Source: an uncultured bacterium (lineage in GTDB: Bacteria; Cyanobacteriota; Vampirovibrionia; Gastranaerophilales; Gastranaerophilaceae). From it: 22,970 nucleotides of DNA. The stretch lies in contig URXH01000023.1 of assembly GCA_900551675.1 (NCBI GenBank), positions 1-22,970 of the forward strand, in the 5' to 3' direction. Under the pieces are notes generated by a model. That model did no database searches. It had not been told where the DNA came from and worked only from the letters and a program-made list of their open reading frames with translations. This document shows positions 1 through 7,842 of the stretch, in pieces. A program made the translations under genes and the position numbers. How positions within the stretch are numbered: position 1 is the stretch's first letter; the number at the start of each line of letters is the position of its first letter.

Positions 1-7
1 TACTTTG

Positions 8-14
8 CTCCTTT
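8..14 (-). promoter_or_regulatory. Shine-Dalgarno of a gene beyond the left edge
   Basis: On the minus strand the last bases of the window read AAAGGAG followed by seven bases. This is ideal spacing for a start codon just outside the window. It lies after the secA terminator, so a further minus-strand gene probably begins immediately to the left. The gene itself is not visible. Confidence 0.45.
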
Positions 15-23
15 CTTATTTAT

Positions 24-55
24 AAAAAACAGGTTATATTTATTATAACCTGTTT
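24..55 (-). terminator. Rho-independent terminator of secA
   Basis: A perfect 12-bp stem (27-38 paired with 44-55) has a 5-base loop. On the minus strand it is followed by a run of Ts (positions 29-24). It sits about 30 bases after the secA stop codon and is oriented to end the secA transcript. Confidence 0.85.
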
Positions 56-85
56 CCATATCTTTTTCAAGTTTTTATATATGTT

Positions 86-2722
86 TTATGCTGCATCTTC
101 ATTGTCAGGACCGATAACCTGTATCCCAAATTTGGTTCTAAATAAATGTTTTACGGTATCTCCTTGAATTTCGTACATCATTTTATTAAACAAGTCATAA
201 GCTTCACGTTTATATTCAATCAACGGATCTTTTTGACCGTAAGCACGTAATCCGATACCGTCTCTTAACATATCTATATTATGAAGGTGATCAATCCATT
301 TGTTATCAACAACTCGGAGCAGAATATCTTTTTCAAGATTTCTTATAACATTGTTATCACTGAATGCAACCTGCGGCTCGGCAGACGGATCATACTGAGT
401 AATTACCTGATTATAAAAATTGATAACTTCTTCTTCATGCTGTCTGTATGCGTCAATCGCAAGAGTTTTTAATTTATCGTAAATAGGTTCAAATCTCAAA
501 TTTTGCACATCAGAAACCTGAACAGATGACAATTGCGGTATGATTGAATGAAGTTCTTTTATCATTGTCTGCAAGTCTTCATAGACATATTCTTCGGGAT
601 GAAGATCTGGCGCAATACAGCTTCTCAATAATCTGTCAATTTCTTTTTCAATCATATAGTAAACATCTTCTGACAAATTCTTTCCTGCTAGAACTTTCCT
701 TCTCTGGGCATAGAATTTTTCACGCTGAATATTCATAACATCATCGTATTCGAGAACTGATTTTCTTATGTCAAAGTGATATGTTTCGACTTTTTTCTGC
801 GCTGATTGAATTTGTTTTGTAATAAGAGTATTTTCAATTGCCAGATCTTCTTCAACATTAAGCATATTCATCAGAGCGGTAATTTTATCCCCGCCGAAAA
901 TTCTCATCAAATTATCTTCAAGAGACAAGAAAAATCTTGTAGACCCCGGATCTCCCTGACGTGCCGCACGGCCTCTTAACTGATTGTCAATACGGCGTGA
1001 TTCATGGCGTTCAGTACCTATTACGTGGAGTCCGCCTGCTTCAACAACTTTGGCATGCTCTGCTTCAGTAATAGCACGTGCTTCTTTCAAAGCCTTTTCC
1101 TTTTCTTCTTCATAATTCTGGCTTTCAGGAGTAATACCCTTACTGTCAAGCATATCTTTTGCGAGAAATTCAGCATTACCGCCTAAAAGAATGTCGGTTC
1201 CACGTCCGGCCATATTCGTTGCAATTGTTACAGCACCGACACGGCCTGCCTGCGCAATAATATAGGCTTCTTTTTCATGATGCTTGGCATTCAAAACGTG
1301 ATGAGGAATGCCTTTTTTCTTTAACAATGCTGAAACATATTCGGATTTTTCAATACTGATTGTACCGACAAGAACGGGACGTCCGATTTCGTGCATTTTT
1401 ATAATATCGTTAACAACTGCATTGAATTTTGCACGTTCGGTTTTATAAATGACATCAGGATAGTTTATTCTAATATCGGGTTTATTTGTCGGAATAGTTG
1501 TAACTTCAAGATTATAAATTTTACCGAATTCTGCTTCTTCAGTCATAGCAGTACCGGTCATACCCGCTAATTTCGGATACAATCTAAACAAATTCTGGAA
1601 CGTAATACTTGCAAGCGTCTGAGTTTCATCCTGAATTTTTACGCCTTCCTTAGCTTCTATTGCCTGATGAAGTCCGTCTGACCAGCGTCTGCCTTCCATA
1701 AGACGTCCGGTGAATTCATCTACAATAACAACTTCACCATTTTTCACAACATAATCAGTATCTTTTACAAATAATTCTTTTGCTTTCAAAGCCTGCAAAA
1801 GATGATGAGCGTATTGAGTATTAATATCAAATAAATCTTTAACACCGATGATTTCCTGAGCTCTATCAATACCATCTTCTGTCAAAATAATATTTTTATT
1901 TTTTTCATCAACTTCGTAATCTTTAATTTTTTCCAGCTGCGGGGCAACTTTTGCCATTAACTGGTAAGTTTCTGCGGATTTTTCAAGTCGGCCGCTGATA
2001 ATTAATGGAGTTCTTGCTTCATCAATCAAAATACTGTCAACTTCATCAATAATTGCATAATTGTAGGGTCTTTGCACAAGCATATCAAGACTTGAAGCCA
2101 TATTATCACGCAAATAATCAAAACCGAATTCATTATTTGTACCGTAAGTAATATCACAATCATAAGCAGCTTTTTTCGCCATAAAATCTTCCGCTGTTCT
2201 GCCGCCGGAAAGAATTACACCTACAGAAAGCCCTAAAAATTTATAAATTTTCCCCATCCACTCGCTGTCGCGCTTTGCAAGGTAATCATTTACAGTAATT
2301 ACATGAACTCCTTTGCCGGTTAATGCATTCAAATAAGCAGGCAAAGTTGCAACAAGAGTCTTACCTTCACCGGTTCTCATCTCCGCAATATGACCGTTAT
2401 GCAAGAAATACCCGCCGATTAACTGAACATCAAAATGACGCATATTTAAAACACGTTTTCCAGCCTCTCTAACTGTTGCAAAGGCTTCAGGTAAAATTTT
2501 ATCCAGAGCTTCTTTTTCAAGTTTTCTATCAGTTTTAAAATCATTTGATGTAGGACGTTTTGCAAGAATTTCTTTAAATTCATCAGTTTTAGCCCTCAAT
2601 TCAGCATCTGTCATCTGCTCAAACTGAGGTTCAAGAGCATTAATATGGTCAATTATTCCCATTATACTTTTAACTTTTTTTTCGTTAGGATCGCCCAACA
2701 TCTTCAATAAAAAACTTAACAT
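86..2722 (-). CDS. secA: Preprotein translocase ATPase SecA
   Basis: SecA is the motor ATPase that pushes unfolded preproteins through the SecYEG channel. The 878-residue product has the family's full order of parts. Walker A (TGEGKT) is near residues 117-122, a Walker B/DEAD-type DEVDSILIDEARTP lies near 225-240, then comes the preprotein cross-linking domain. The second RecA domain has TNMAGRGTDI and the arginine-rich HESRRIDNQLRGRAARQGDPG. The helical scaffold with IDHLHNIDMLRDGIGLRAYGQ is near the C-terminus. The protein ends soon after the scaffold, so the cysteine-rich zinc tail used for SecB binding in proteobacteria is absent, as in many lineages. It starts at an ATG preceded by GAGAGGA about 12 bases upstream, is monocistronic as far as visible, and has its own terminator. 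Confidence 0.98.
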   Translation of the reverse strand: MLSFLLKMLGDPNEKKVKSIMGIIDHINALEPQFEQMTDAELRAKTDEFKEILAKRPTSNDFKTDRKLEKEALDKILPEAFATVREAGKRVLNMRHFDVQLIGGYFLHNGHIAEMRTGEGKTLVATLPAYLNALTGKGVHVITVNDYLAKRDSEWMGKIYKFLGLSVGVILSGGRTAEDFMAKKAAYDCDITYGTNNEFGFDYLRDNMASSLDMLVQRPYNYAIIDEVDSILIDEARTPLIISGRLEKSAETYQLMAKVAPQLEKIKDYEVDEKNKNIILTEDGIDRAQEIIGVKDLFDINTQYAHHLLQALKAKELFVKDTDYVVKNGEVVIVDEFTGRLMEGRRWSDGLHQAIEAKEGVKIQDETQTLASITFQNLFRLYPKLAGMTGTAMTEEAEFGKIYNLEVTTIPTNKPDIRINYPDVIYKTERAKFNAVVNDIIKMHEIGRPVLVGTISIEKSEYVSALLKKKGIPHHVLNAKHHEKEAYIIAQAGRVGAVTIATNMAGRGTDILLGGNAEFLAKDMLDSKGITPESQNYEEEKEKALKEARAITEAEHAKVVEAGGLHVIGTERHESRRIDNQLRGRAARQGDPGSTRFFLSLEDNLMRIFGGDKITALMNMLNVEEDLAIENTLITKQIQSAQKKVETYHFDIRKSVLEYDDVMNIQREKFYAQRRKVLAGKNLSEDVYYMIEKEIDRLLRSCIAPDLHPEEYVYEDLQTMIKELHSIIPQLSSVQVSDVQNLRFEPIYDKLKTLAIDAYRQHEEEVINFYNQVITQYDPSAEPQVAFSDNNVIRNLEKDILLRVVDNKWIDHLHNIDMLRDGIGLRAYGQKDPLIEYKREAYDLFNKMMYEIQGDTVKHLFRTKFGIQVIGPDNEDAA

Positions 2723-2832
2723 TATAAAATTTTCCTCTCCATTCTGGTAATTCTTATAATTAATAGTAACATAGACAAAATAAATTTGTTACTTCTTAAG
2801 GAAATATTTATATTTTGCATAATAAATATTAG

Positions 2833-3156
2833 AAGTGAATAGGTGAATAAGTGAATAAGTAAATAAGTAAATTACTGTTTAACGAAACAACCGCAAAACG
2901 AATGCTGTTTGAGCGGTAAAAGAGATTCCGAAACAAGTTCGGAATGACAAAAATATAGTGTATATGTGGAATAAGCAAAGCATTCCCACCGGTGTTTTGG
3001 TTATTATTTAAACCGGCTGGATTCTTTTGGCTCGGAAAGTCTCAAAATGACAGAAATCAATTTGTTCTCTCTTACTAAAGAAGTGAAAAATTTTTTCATG
3101 CGTTTTTGCGCACCGTAATGGCTTATAGTCTTATTCACCTATTCACCTATTCACTT
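2833..3156. repeat. 324-bp unit bounded by 27-bp inverted heptamer repeats
   Basis: The left end (2833-2859) and the reverse complement of the right end (3130-3156) match at 26 of 27 positions. Both begin AAGTGAATAGGTGAATA and consist of a repeated 7-base unit (GTGAATA followed by A or G). The left array continues with degenerate units to about 2874. The interior has no ORF and holds two further dispersed-repeat motifs. The layout resembles a small non-autonomous element (MITE-like) or two opposite insertions of one simple repeat. No target-site duplication is clear. CATAATAA occurs just outside both ends but in inverted orientation. Confidence 0.5.
2925..2945. repeat. Hairpin repeat ATTCCGAA/TTCGGAAT followed by GACA
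   Basis: A perfect 8-bp stem (2925-2932 with 2938-2945) with loop ACAAG is followed by GACAAAAAT. A related, more degenerate copy lies at 3019-3057 and ends AATGACAGAAAT. Both have the form GATTC...(A/G)AATGACA. This looks like a short intergenic REP-type family. No T-run follows the stem, so it is not an obvious terminator. Confidence 0.45.
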
Positions 3157-3172
3157 TTATTATGTTTTGTTA
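3130..3172 (-). repeat. Heptamer repeat copy directly after the solute-binding gene
   Basis: Read on the minus strand, the sequence from the stop codon at 3172 down to 3140 is identical over 33 bases to 11745-11777 on the plus strand. The shared stretch begins TAACAAAACATAATAAAAG and then enters the GTGAATAG heptamers. The repeat therefore includes or abuts the stop codon of the gene at 3170-4303. Confidence 0.7.
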
Positions 3173-4303
3173 GTTAAATAACTTTTCCGTGTCTTTTTTT
3201 AATTTGTCCGTAATCTCTCTGTAATCTATGGTTACGGGAGTAGGCTGTGAAGTTTTTATTACTTGTAGGAAGAGCCGCGCATTCTCAGGCTTTTGCCCGT
3301 CCAGAAAATATTTTGAATTGGCTGAATCTTCACGCGCCGGAACAATAAGCCCGCTTTGCGCGAATTTTTCACTATTCTCTTTTGATGATAAAAATTCCAC
3401 AAGTTTTTTAGCCTCTGCTTTATGTTTCGATGATTTTGCAACAGCCCAGCCTGATGCATCAAGCTGAACAATACTGCCTTTTGCCCCTTTCGGGAAAGGC
3501 GCAATATCCCAGTTAAAATCGGCTTCTTCCCGCAATTTCGGCACCATCCAGCGTCCAGAAAGATACATCCCGAGTTTTTTTTGTAAAAACATTTGAGCCA
3601 TTGTGGCGCTTGCGCTTTCTGATTTTAACGGTGCGGCATGATGTTTTTTTCGTAAATCCGCATAGAATTGAAGTGCTTTTTGACTTTCTGCTTTATTTAT
3701 TTCTTCGGGCAGAATTCCGCCTCCGCTGCTCATAAGATACGGCAGGTAAAACAGCGGATCTTCTTCAAAGCTTATACCGAATGTATTTTTATCTGTTAAT
3801 TTTTGAGCAGTTTTCAAAAAATCATTAAAAGTCCAGTTTTCGTTCGGATATGAAATATGTTTTTTATCAAACATATCCTTGTTGTAATAAATTACAAGAT
3901 TTGATACATCTCTTGGAATTGCGTAGAGTTTACCTTTCCAGCTAAGAGCTTCAAGAGACTGAGGATAGTAGCCTTTAACAGGTGTCATTTCTTCAAGCAT
4001 ACCTGCATTAGCATAAACAGGGAGGTACAAATTATTTATAAAAATCACATCAGGTGCCGTATTTGAGGCAAAAAGCAGGTGGATTTTTTGAAAATAATTC
4101 TGCGGAATATGCATAAATTCTATTTTTATATCAGGGTTGTTTTTTTCAAATTCCGCAAGCATCGGTTTTAATATATCTGTTTCGGATTTTGAACCCCAGC
4201 TTGCAAATTCTATGGTTGTTGTTGTTTCTTTTTTCTCGCAGCCGCACAGTAAAATACTGCAAAAAAGCGACATTGCCAATACTGTTTTAATAAATGCTCT
4301 CAC
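3170..4303 (-). CDS. ABC transporter sugar-type solute-binding lipoprotein
   Basis: This is a family 1 extracellular solute-binding protein (MalE/UgpB-like), the ligand-capturing subunit of an ABC importer for sugars or glycerol-phosphate-type solutes. The 377-residue product starts with a lipoprotein signal ending in a lipobox (LCGC, lipidated Cys22) and then EKKE. The mature part opens IEFASWGS, followed by MLAEFEKNNPDIKIEF and APDVIFINN, typical of lobe 1. Lobe 2 carries GRWMVPKLRE and DASGWAVAKSSKHKAEAKKLVEFLSS. It lies 13 bases after the AMIN-like gene, so the two are probably co-transcribed. No permease or ATPase gene is adjacent, so it is an orphan here and its substrate cannot be named. 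Confidence 0.9.
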   Translation of the reverse strand: MRAFIKTVLAMSLFCSILLCGCEKKETTTTIEFASWGSKSETDILKPMLAEFEKNNPDIKIEFMHIPQNYFQKIHLLFASNTAPDVIFINNLYLPVYANAGMLEEMTPVKGYYPQSLEALSWKGKLYAIPRDVSNLVIYYNKDMFDKKHISYPNENWTFNDFLKTAQKLTDKNTFGISFEEDPLFYLPYLMSSGGGILPEEINKAESQKALQFYADLRKKHHAAPLKSESASATMAQMFLQKKLGMYLSGRWMVPKLREEADFNWDIAPFPKGAKGSIVQLDASGWAVAKSSKHKAEAKKLVEFLSSKENSEKFAQSGLIVPAREDSANSKYFLDGQKPENARLFLQVIKTSQPTPVTIDYREITDKLKKDTEKLFN

Positions 4304-4316
4304 AATTTTTTACCTG

Positions 4317-6344
4317 TTACAATTCAATCAAAACGCCCATTTTGTCGTTGTTTACTTCAACAAGAGATTTGAAATCACCTGCTTTTACCATATAAACATT
4401 TGCATTGTCATGTCTTACCTGAATAGGATTTGTTACATTATTATCAAATTTTTTCAGGACAAACACTTCATCATTGACTTTGCCGACAAGAGCCGATTTA
4501 CCGTCAACATTTACTATATAGAAGCCTTTATTTTCATCAATATTAAATCCTGATTTAACAATCAGTCCGTTTATGTAAGATGCTTTTGTTTCATTGCGTA
4601 ATTTCGCAATAGGGTTAGTTTGTCCTGCAGGATTTGACATATTTACGGTTTTTGAAGCAGGAATTTTTATATCTTGTATTGAAGACGGGCTGAGAATTCT
4701 TTTTGCTTCATCTTTCGCAGACTGTTCTTTATCAAGAATAGAGAAAAATTCATCTGCTGATGACATAATATATTCTGACGGTTTAAATTTCATACGTCTT
4801 CCTCCTGTTACATCGGACACGCTGAGATTTGCATCTTTGAGCCGTCTAGGATTGGCGTGTAAAATAGAATCACCAAGTTCAATATTTTTTTGTTCATGTA
4901 AAGGAATTTCTTTTTCATATTTTTTAAATCGGCTTTTTATCTTATCACGGCTTGTTGTATCAAGATTTAGCTTACGATTGTCAAATGCTTTAAATTTGAT
5001 AGTTTTTTGTATAGCATCTTCTTCATTCTGAATCTCTATAATTTCAGGTTCAATATTAATATTTGAAATTTGATTCTCAGATACTTCCGAAACCATTTTT
5101 TCAAGCTCTCTGCGTTTGTCTTCCACGGGGTTTGAGACAGGCTCTGCCGGAGTTTTAATAAATGTATATGTTCCTTTATTATTTGCTCTGGGAACAGGTT
5201 TTGCAGATGCATCAAGATAACGCTGATATTTTTCCTGCCAGGATAATTCATCGTTATTTACTATGTTATTGTATTTAACGGAATTGACAACGGGCGGACG
5301 GTTAATAAAACCTTCAGAGAAAGATTTTTTACCCGATTTTACACTGCCAAATATTGCTCTTAAAATATTAGATATAATAATCAGTCCGAGTAGTGATAAA
5401 ATTGTGTAACCTGCTCCCTTTGCGGTTTTCTTTGCTGTATTTTTTAATTTTTGTATAAAATTCGGAGCGGCTAAAGCAGGCAGTTCCTTAATATCTCTTA
5501 CTGGTTCTGAAAATGTTGTGCCTGCAACGGTAGATGTTTCCTGTACAATATTTGATTCGGGAGGTTTTTCAGCGGATTTTTCCTGTTTTACTTCATTAAT
5601 AAGTTCTGCAAGTTGTTCACGTCTGGTTTGTCTTTCAATATTATCGGGATTTACCTCTGTAAGTTTTATTTTCGGAGCCTCAGATTGCTTTTTTACGGCA
5701 GCTTTGACTTCTTTTGTTGTTTGAGTTTTTGAAGCCTGTTTTGTTACTGCAGGCTTAATATTTTCGGTTTTATTAACGGTAATTTTTTCTGTTTTTTGTG
5801 TTTTTGCAGGCTGTTGAGCCGGAGCTTTGTTAACAGTAACTTCTGTTTTATTTACTGATTGTTTTTGCTGCGGTTCCTGTTTTCCTATATTATTTTTAAC
5901 AGCATTGGCCTGAGCGATAAGAGTTTTATATTCTTTTTGTTCTTCGGTAACAGGTGCGCTCTTTCTGGCAGATGTTTTGATATCAAGCGGTTTTGTTGTA
6001 ATAAGTGTAACTTTTGTATAACCGCCGTTTGTATCATTAACAGTTTTTACATTTACATCGGAAACGAGATCCCTTACTCCGTTCAAATTAGAACTGCTGT
6101 AACCTGCACTTTGAACTTTAGGAATGAGAATTACATATTTATTATCTGATTTTTTCCTTACGAAAACATTATCATTGTAGCTGTTTGAAGTAAATAACGT
6201 AACATTAACGGAGTTGTCGGATGCTCTTTTTAAATCCAGCTGGACAAGATTATTCCCGCTGTCTGCGAAAACGTTTGAAACCGGAGTTGATGCAAGAACA
6301 GCTAATAATGCTATACCTATTATGTTATGTTTTTTCACTGCCAT
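4317..6344 (-). CDS. AMIN-like domain membrane protein, function unknown
   Basis: The 675-residue protein has an N-terminal signal-like hydrophobic stretch (about 7-27, ending VFA). A beta-rich region (about 32-124, NNLVQLDLKRAS through VTLITTKPLDIK) resembles the AMIN domain, which in other proteins targets periplasmic proteins to the cell wall or to secretin complexes. A Lys/Gln/Thr/Pro-rich linker covers about 130-275. One strong transmembrane helix lies at about 312-333, flanked by lysines. A charged region (about 340-580) and a compact C-terminal domain (about 585-675) follow. The AMIN part would be outside and the C-terminal half on the other side of the inner membrane. It is first in a two-gene unit with the solute-binding lipoprotein and divergent from era. 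The domain call is by pattern only. Confidence 0.6.
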   Translation of the reverse strand: MAVKKHNIIGIALLAVLASTPVSNVFADSGNNLVQLDLKRASDNSVNVTLFTSNSYNDNVFVRKKSDNKYVILIPKVQSAGYSSSNLNGVRDLVSDVNVKTVNDTNGGYTKVTLITTKPLDIKTSARKSAPVTEEQKEYKTLIAQANAVKNNIGKQEPQQKQSVNKTEVTVNKAPAQQPAKTQKTEKITVNKTENIKPAVTKQASKTQTTKEVKAAVKKQSEAPKIKLTEVNPDNIERQTRREQLAELINEVKQEKSAEKPPESNIVQETSTVAGTTFSEPVRDIKELPALAAPNFIQKLKNTAKKTAKGAGYTILSLLGLIIISNILRAIFGSVKSGKKSFSEGFINRPPVVNSVKYNNIVNNDELSWQEKYQRYLDASAKPVPRANNKGTYTFIKTPAEPVSNPVEDKRRELEKMVSEVSENQISNINIEPEIIEIQNEEDAIQKTIKFKAFDNRKLNLDTTSRDKIKSRFKKYEKEIPLHEQKNIELGDSILHANPRRLKDANLSVSDVTGGRRMKFKPSEYIMSSADEFFSILDKEQSAKDEAKRILSPSSIQDIKIPASKTVNMSNPAGQTNPIAKLRNETKASYINGLIVKSGFNIDENKGFYIVNVDGKSALVGKVNDEVFVLKKFDNNVTNPIQVRHDNANVYMVKAGDFKSLVEVNNDKMGVLIEL

Positions 6345-6463
6345 TTTCTACCGCTAAATTTTCCCTTATATTATATAATACTTTGAGATAAAAATTTTTG
6401 CCACTTTATTAAAAAATTGTTCTTTTATGTTACAATTTATGAAGAAATTATAACATAAAACTC

Positions 6464-6468
6464 AAGGA
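6464..6468 (+). promoter_or_regulatory. Ribosome binding site of era
   Basis: AAGGA lies 9 bases before the ATG at 6478. The 133-base region shared with the divergent AMIN-like gene is very AT-rich. It has -10-like hexamers TACAAT (6431-6436, plus strand) and TATAAT (6370-6375, minus strand), but no good -35 at the right distance for either. Confidence 0.5.
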
Positions 6469-6477
6469 TTATATCAT

Positions 6478-7368
6478 ATGAAAAGCGGATTCGCATGTAT
6501 TATCGGAAGACCGAATGTCGGAAAATCAACACTTCTAAATCAAATATTAGGGCAAAAAATTGTAATAGCTACGGACAAAGCTCAGACAACGCGCAAACGC
6601 ATTAAAGGTATTTACACTACAGATGAAGGGCAGATTGTATTTATTGATACACCGGGTGTTCATAAACCTTTGAACAAACTCGGAGAATTTCTGCTGGATG
6701 AAGCAAAAATTGCTGTTCCTGATGCTGATTTAATTCTTTTTCTTGTTGACGGTTCTGAACCTGCAGGCAAGGGAGATAAGTGGATTGCGCAAAATATTCT
6801 GCAGACTGAAATTCCCGTGATTATTGTTATGAACAAAGTTGACAGACTTAAAAATATGAACAAAATTGAAGAAAACCTGTTAACTTACAAACTGCTGTTT
6901 GAAAAAAATTATCCTGTAGTCAGAATTTCTGCAAAAACAGGCAGGAATATCGATACGCTTTTAAAAAATATCTATAAAAATCTTCCCGAAGGCGGACTTT
7001 TGTACCCTGAAGATGTTGTAACAGAAGAATCTATGCGTGATGTAACAGAAGAAATTATCAGAGAAAAAATTCTTCTTAACACATCTGATGAAATCCCTCA
7101 TTCCGTTGCTGTAAAAATTGAAAGTTATATTGAAAATGATGATATTGACAGAATTTATGCAACAGTTTACTGCGAAACAAAAAGCCAGAAAGGTATTTTG
7201 ATAGGCAAAGGCGGAAGTCTTCTGAAAAAAATCGGCACAGAAGCCCGTCAGGATTTAGAAAAAATTACGGAGAAAAAAGTATTTTTAGGGCTGGAAGTTA
7301 AAGTGGAAAAAGACTGGCGCAAAAAACAAAAATCTTTGAAAGCCTTCGGTTACGAACAGGAGAAATAA
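6478..7368 (+). CDS. era: GTPase Era
   Basis: Era is a Ras-like GTPase that binds the 3' end of 16S rRNA and helps mature the 30S subunit. At 296 residues it has the normal length. G1 is GRPNVGKST at 10-18, the switch region has KAQTTRKRIKG, G3 is DTPG at 57-60, G4 is NKVD at 119-122, and G5 is SAKTG near 150. The C-terminal KH RNA-binding domain has LIGKGGSLLKKIGTEAR. It reads away from the AMIN-like gene and ends one base before the convergent small HTH gene, with no terminator between them. Confidence 0.97.
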   Translation: MKSGFACIIGRPNVGKSTLLNQILGQKIVIATDKAQTTRKRIKGIYTTDEGQIVFIDTPGVHKPLNKLGEFLLDEAKIAVPDADLILFLVDGSEPAGKGDKWIAQNILQTEIPVIIVMNKVDRLKNMNKIEENLLTYKLLFEKNYPVVRISAKTGRNIDTLLKNIYKNLPEGGLLYPEDVVTEESMRDVTEEIIREKILLNTSDEIPHSVAVKIESYIENDDIDRIYATVYCETKSQKGILIGKGGSLLKKIGTEARQDLEKITEKKVFLGLEVKVEKDWRKKQKSLKAFGYEQEK

Positions 7369-7369
7369 T

Positions 7370-7579
7370 TTATTTTCTTTTCTCAAATTTTATATCGTAG
7401 CCGAGAATATCGGCAATTTTTCTGACTTCTTCAAATTTAATCGTTTTAAGTCTTAGTTTTTGAGAAAGTTTATTGACTGATTTTCGTTTATCTTTACTAT
7501 TATAAATTTTTGCTGCTATTTCAGTCATTGTTTTTGCTTCTCCAGCTATTAATGATTTTATGTCTTCACGAATACTCAT
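7370..7579 (-). CDS. Small XRE-like helix-turn-helix protein
   Basis: This 69-residue basic protein begins MSIREDIKSLIAGEAKTMTE. The middle (KSVNKLSQKLRLKTIKFEEV) followed by RKIADILGYDIKFEKRK matches the pattern of very small XRE-type DNA-binding proteins. In those, a helix-turn-helix is followed by a stretch ending in A-(E/D)-x-L-G-x-(D/E). It is probably a DNA-binding regulator without a sensor domain. It is convergent with era and divergent from a small ORF at 7679, across a region packed with palindromes that it might bind. The target is inferred from position only. Confidence 0.7.
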   Translation of the reverse strand: MSIREDIKSLIAGEAKTMTEIAAKIYNSKDKRKSVNKLSQKLRLKTIKFEEVRKIADILGYDIKFEKRK

Positions 7580-7598
7580 AATTCATATTCTAATTAAT

Positions 7599-7627
7599 TT
7601 GACAAATTGTGTATAATATGTTATACA
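7599..7627 (+). promoter_or_regulatory. Sigma70-type promoter for the small ORF at 7679
   Basis: A perfect -35 box TTGACA (7599-7604) is followed after exactly 17 bases by TATACA (7622-7627), with a predicted transcript start near 7634. This is the best-looking promoter in the window. Its -10 overlaps an inverted repeat (GTATAA/TTATAC, 7611-7626), so repression by a DNA-binding protein is plausible. Confidence 0.65.
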
Positions 7628-7652
7628 TATACATATTAATATGTACATGTAC
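7611..7652. promoter_or_regulatory. Cluster of palindromes, candidate operators
   Basis: Three palindromes lie nearly end to end: GTATAA-TATG-TTATAC (7611-7626), ACATATTAATATGT (7631-7644, perfect) and GTACATGTAC (7643-7652, perfect). They cover the -10 and start region of the promoter toward 7679 and lie upstream of the divergent small HTH gene. Autoregulation by that protein is an inference. Confidence 0.45.
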
Positions 7653-7678
7653 GCAATAATATGTAGAAAAGTATAGCT

Positions 7679-7807
7679 ATGAATATTTTTAATGAAATTG
7701 ATGAGATTACTAATTTATCTAAATCTTTGGCTGATGCGCTTATGCTTGTGAATGCCCAAAATGATTCTGCATATAATAATGTTACTCTGGCACATATAAT
7801 ATTATAA
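7679..7807 (+). CDS. Small ORF of 42 codons, probably truncated by a stop codon
   Basis: The ORF begins MNIFNEIDEITNLSKSLADA and ends THE residues AHIIL before a TAA at 7805-7807. It is too short for automatic gene finders but sits behind a strong promoter. After the stop the same frame stays open (KLEKVQKKCTNN) to a second TAA at 7844-7846. A GAA-to-TAA change would turn an original ILEKLEKV helix into IL-stop-KLEKV. The encoded piece is acidic and helical. No function is recognised and no strong ribosome binding site is seen. Confidence 0.4.
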   Translation: MNIFNEIDEITNLSKSLADALMLVNAQNDSAYNNVTLAHIIL

Positions 7808-7842
7808 AAACTTGAAAAAGTTCAAAAAAAATGTACAAATAA

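Larger units (their letters stand above)
2723..3169. other. Gene-free stretch filled with dispersed repeats
   Basis: No plausible coding region is seen on either strand. The secA-proximal part (2723-2832) must hold the secA promoter. It contains a 7-bp inverted repeat AGTAACA/TGTTACT at 2765-2771 and 2787-2793, but no convincing -35/-10 pair could be chosen. The rest (2833-3156) is a repeat-bounded unit described separately. Nothing in the stretch looks like a tRNA or a known riboswitch. Confidence 0.7.

Noticed and set aside
2765..2793. AGTAACA/TGTTACT inverted repeat as secA regulatory site
   Set aside because: Only 7 bp in AT-rich DNA. No promoter could be fixed relative to it, so a role cannot be supported.
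4137..6149. Plus-strand open frames opposite the AMIN-like gene
   Set aside because: They overlap a long minus-strand gene with a clear signal peptide and domain pattern. Their products are Phe/Cys/Ile-rich shadows without ribosome binding sites.
7599..7617. TTGACA followed by TATAAT as one promoter
   Set aside because: The two hexamers are only 7 bases apart. The usable pair is TTGACA with TATACA at 7622-7627, 17 bases away.
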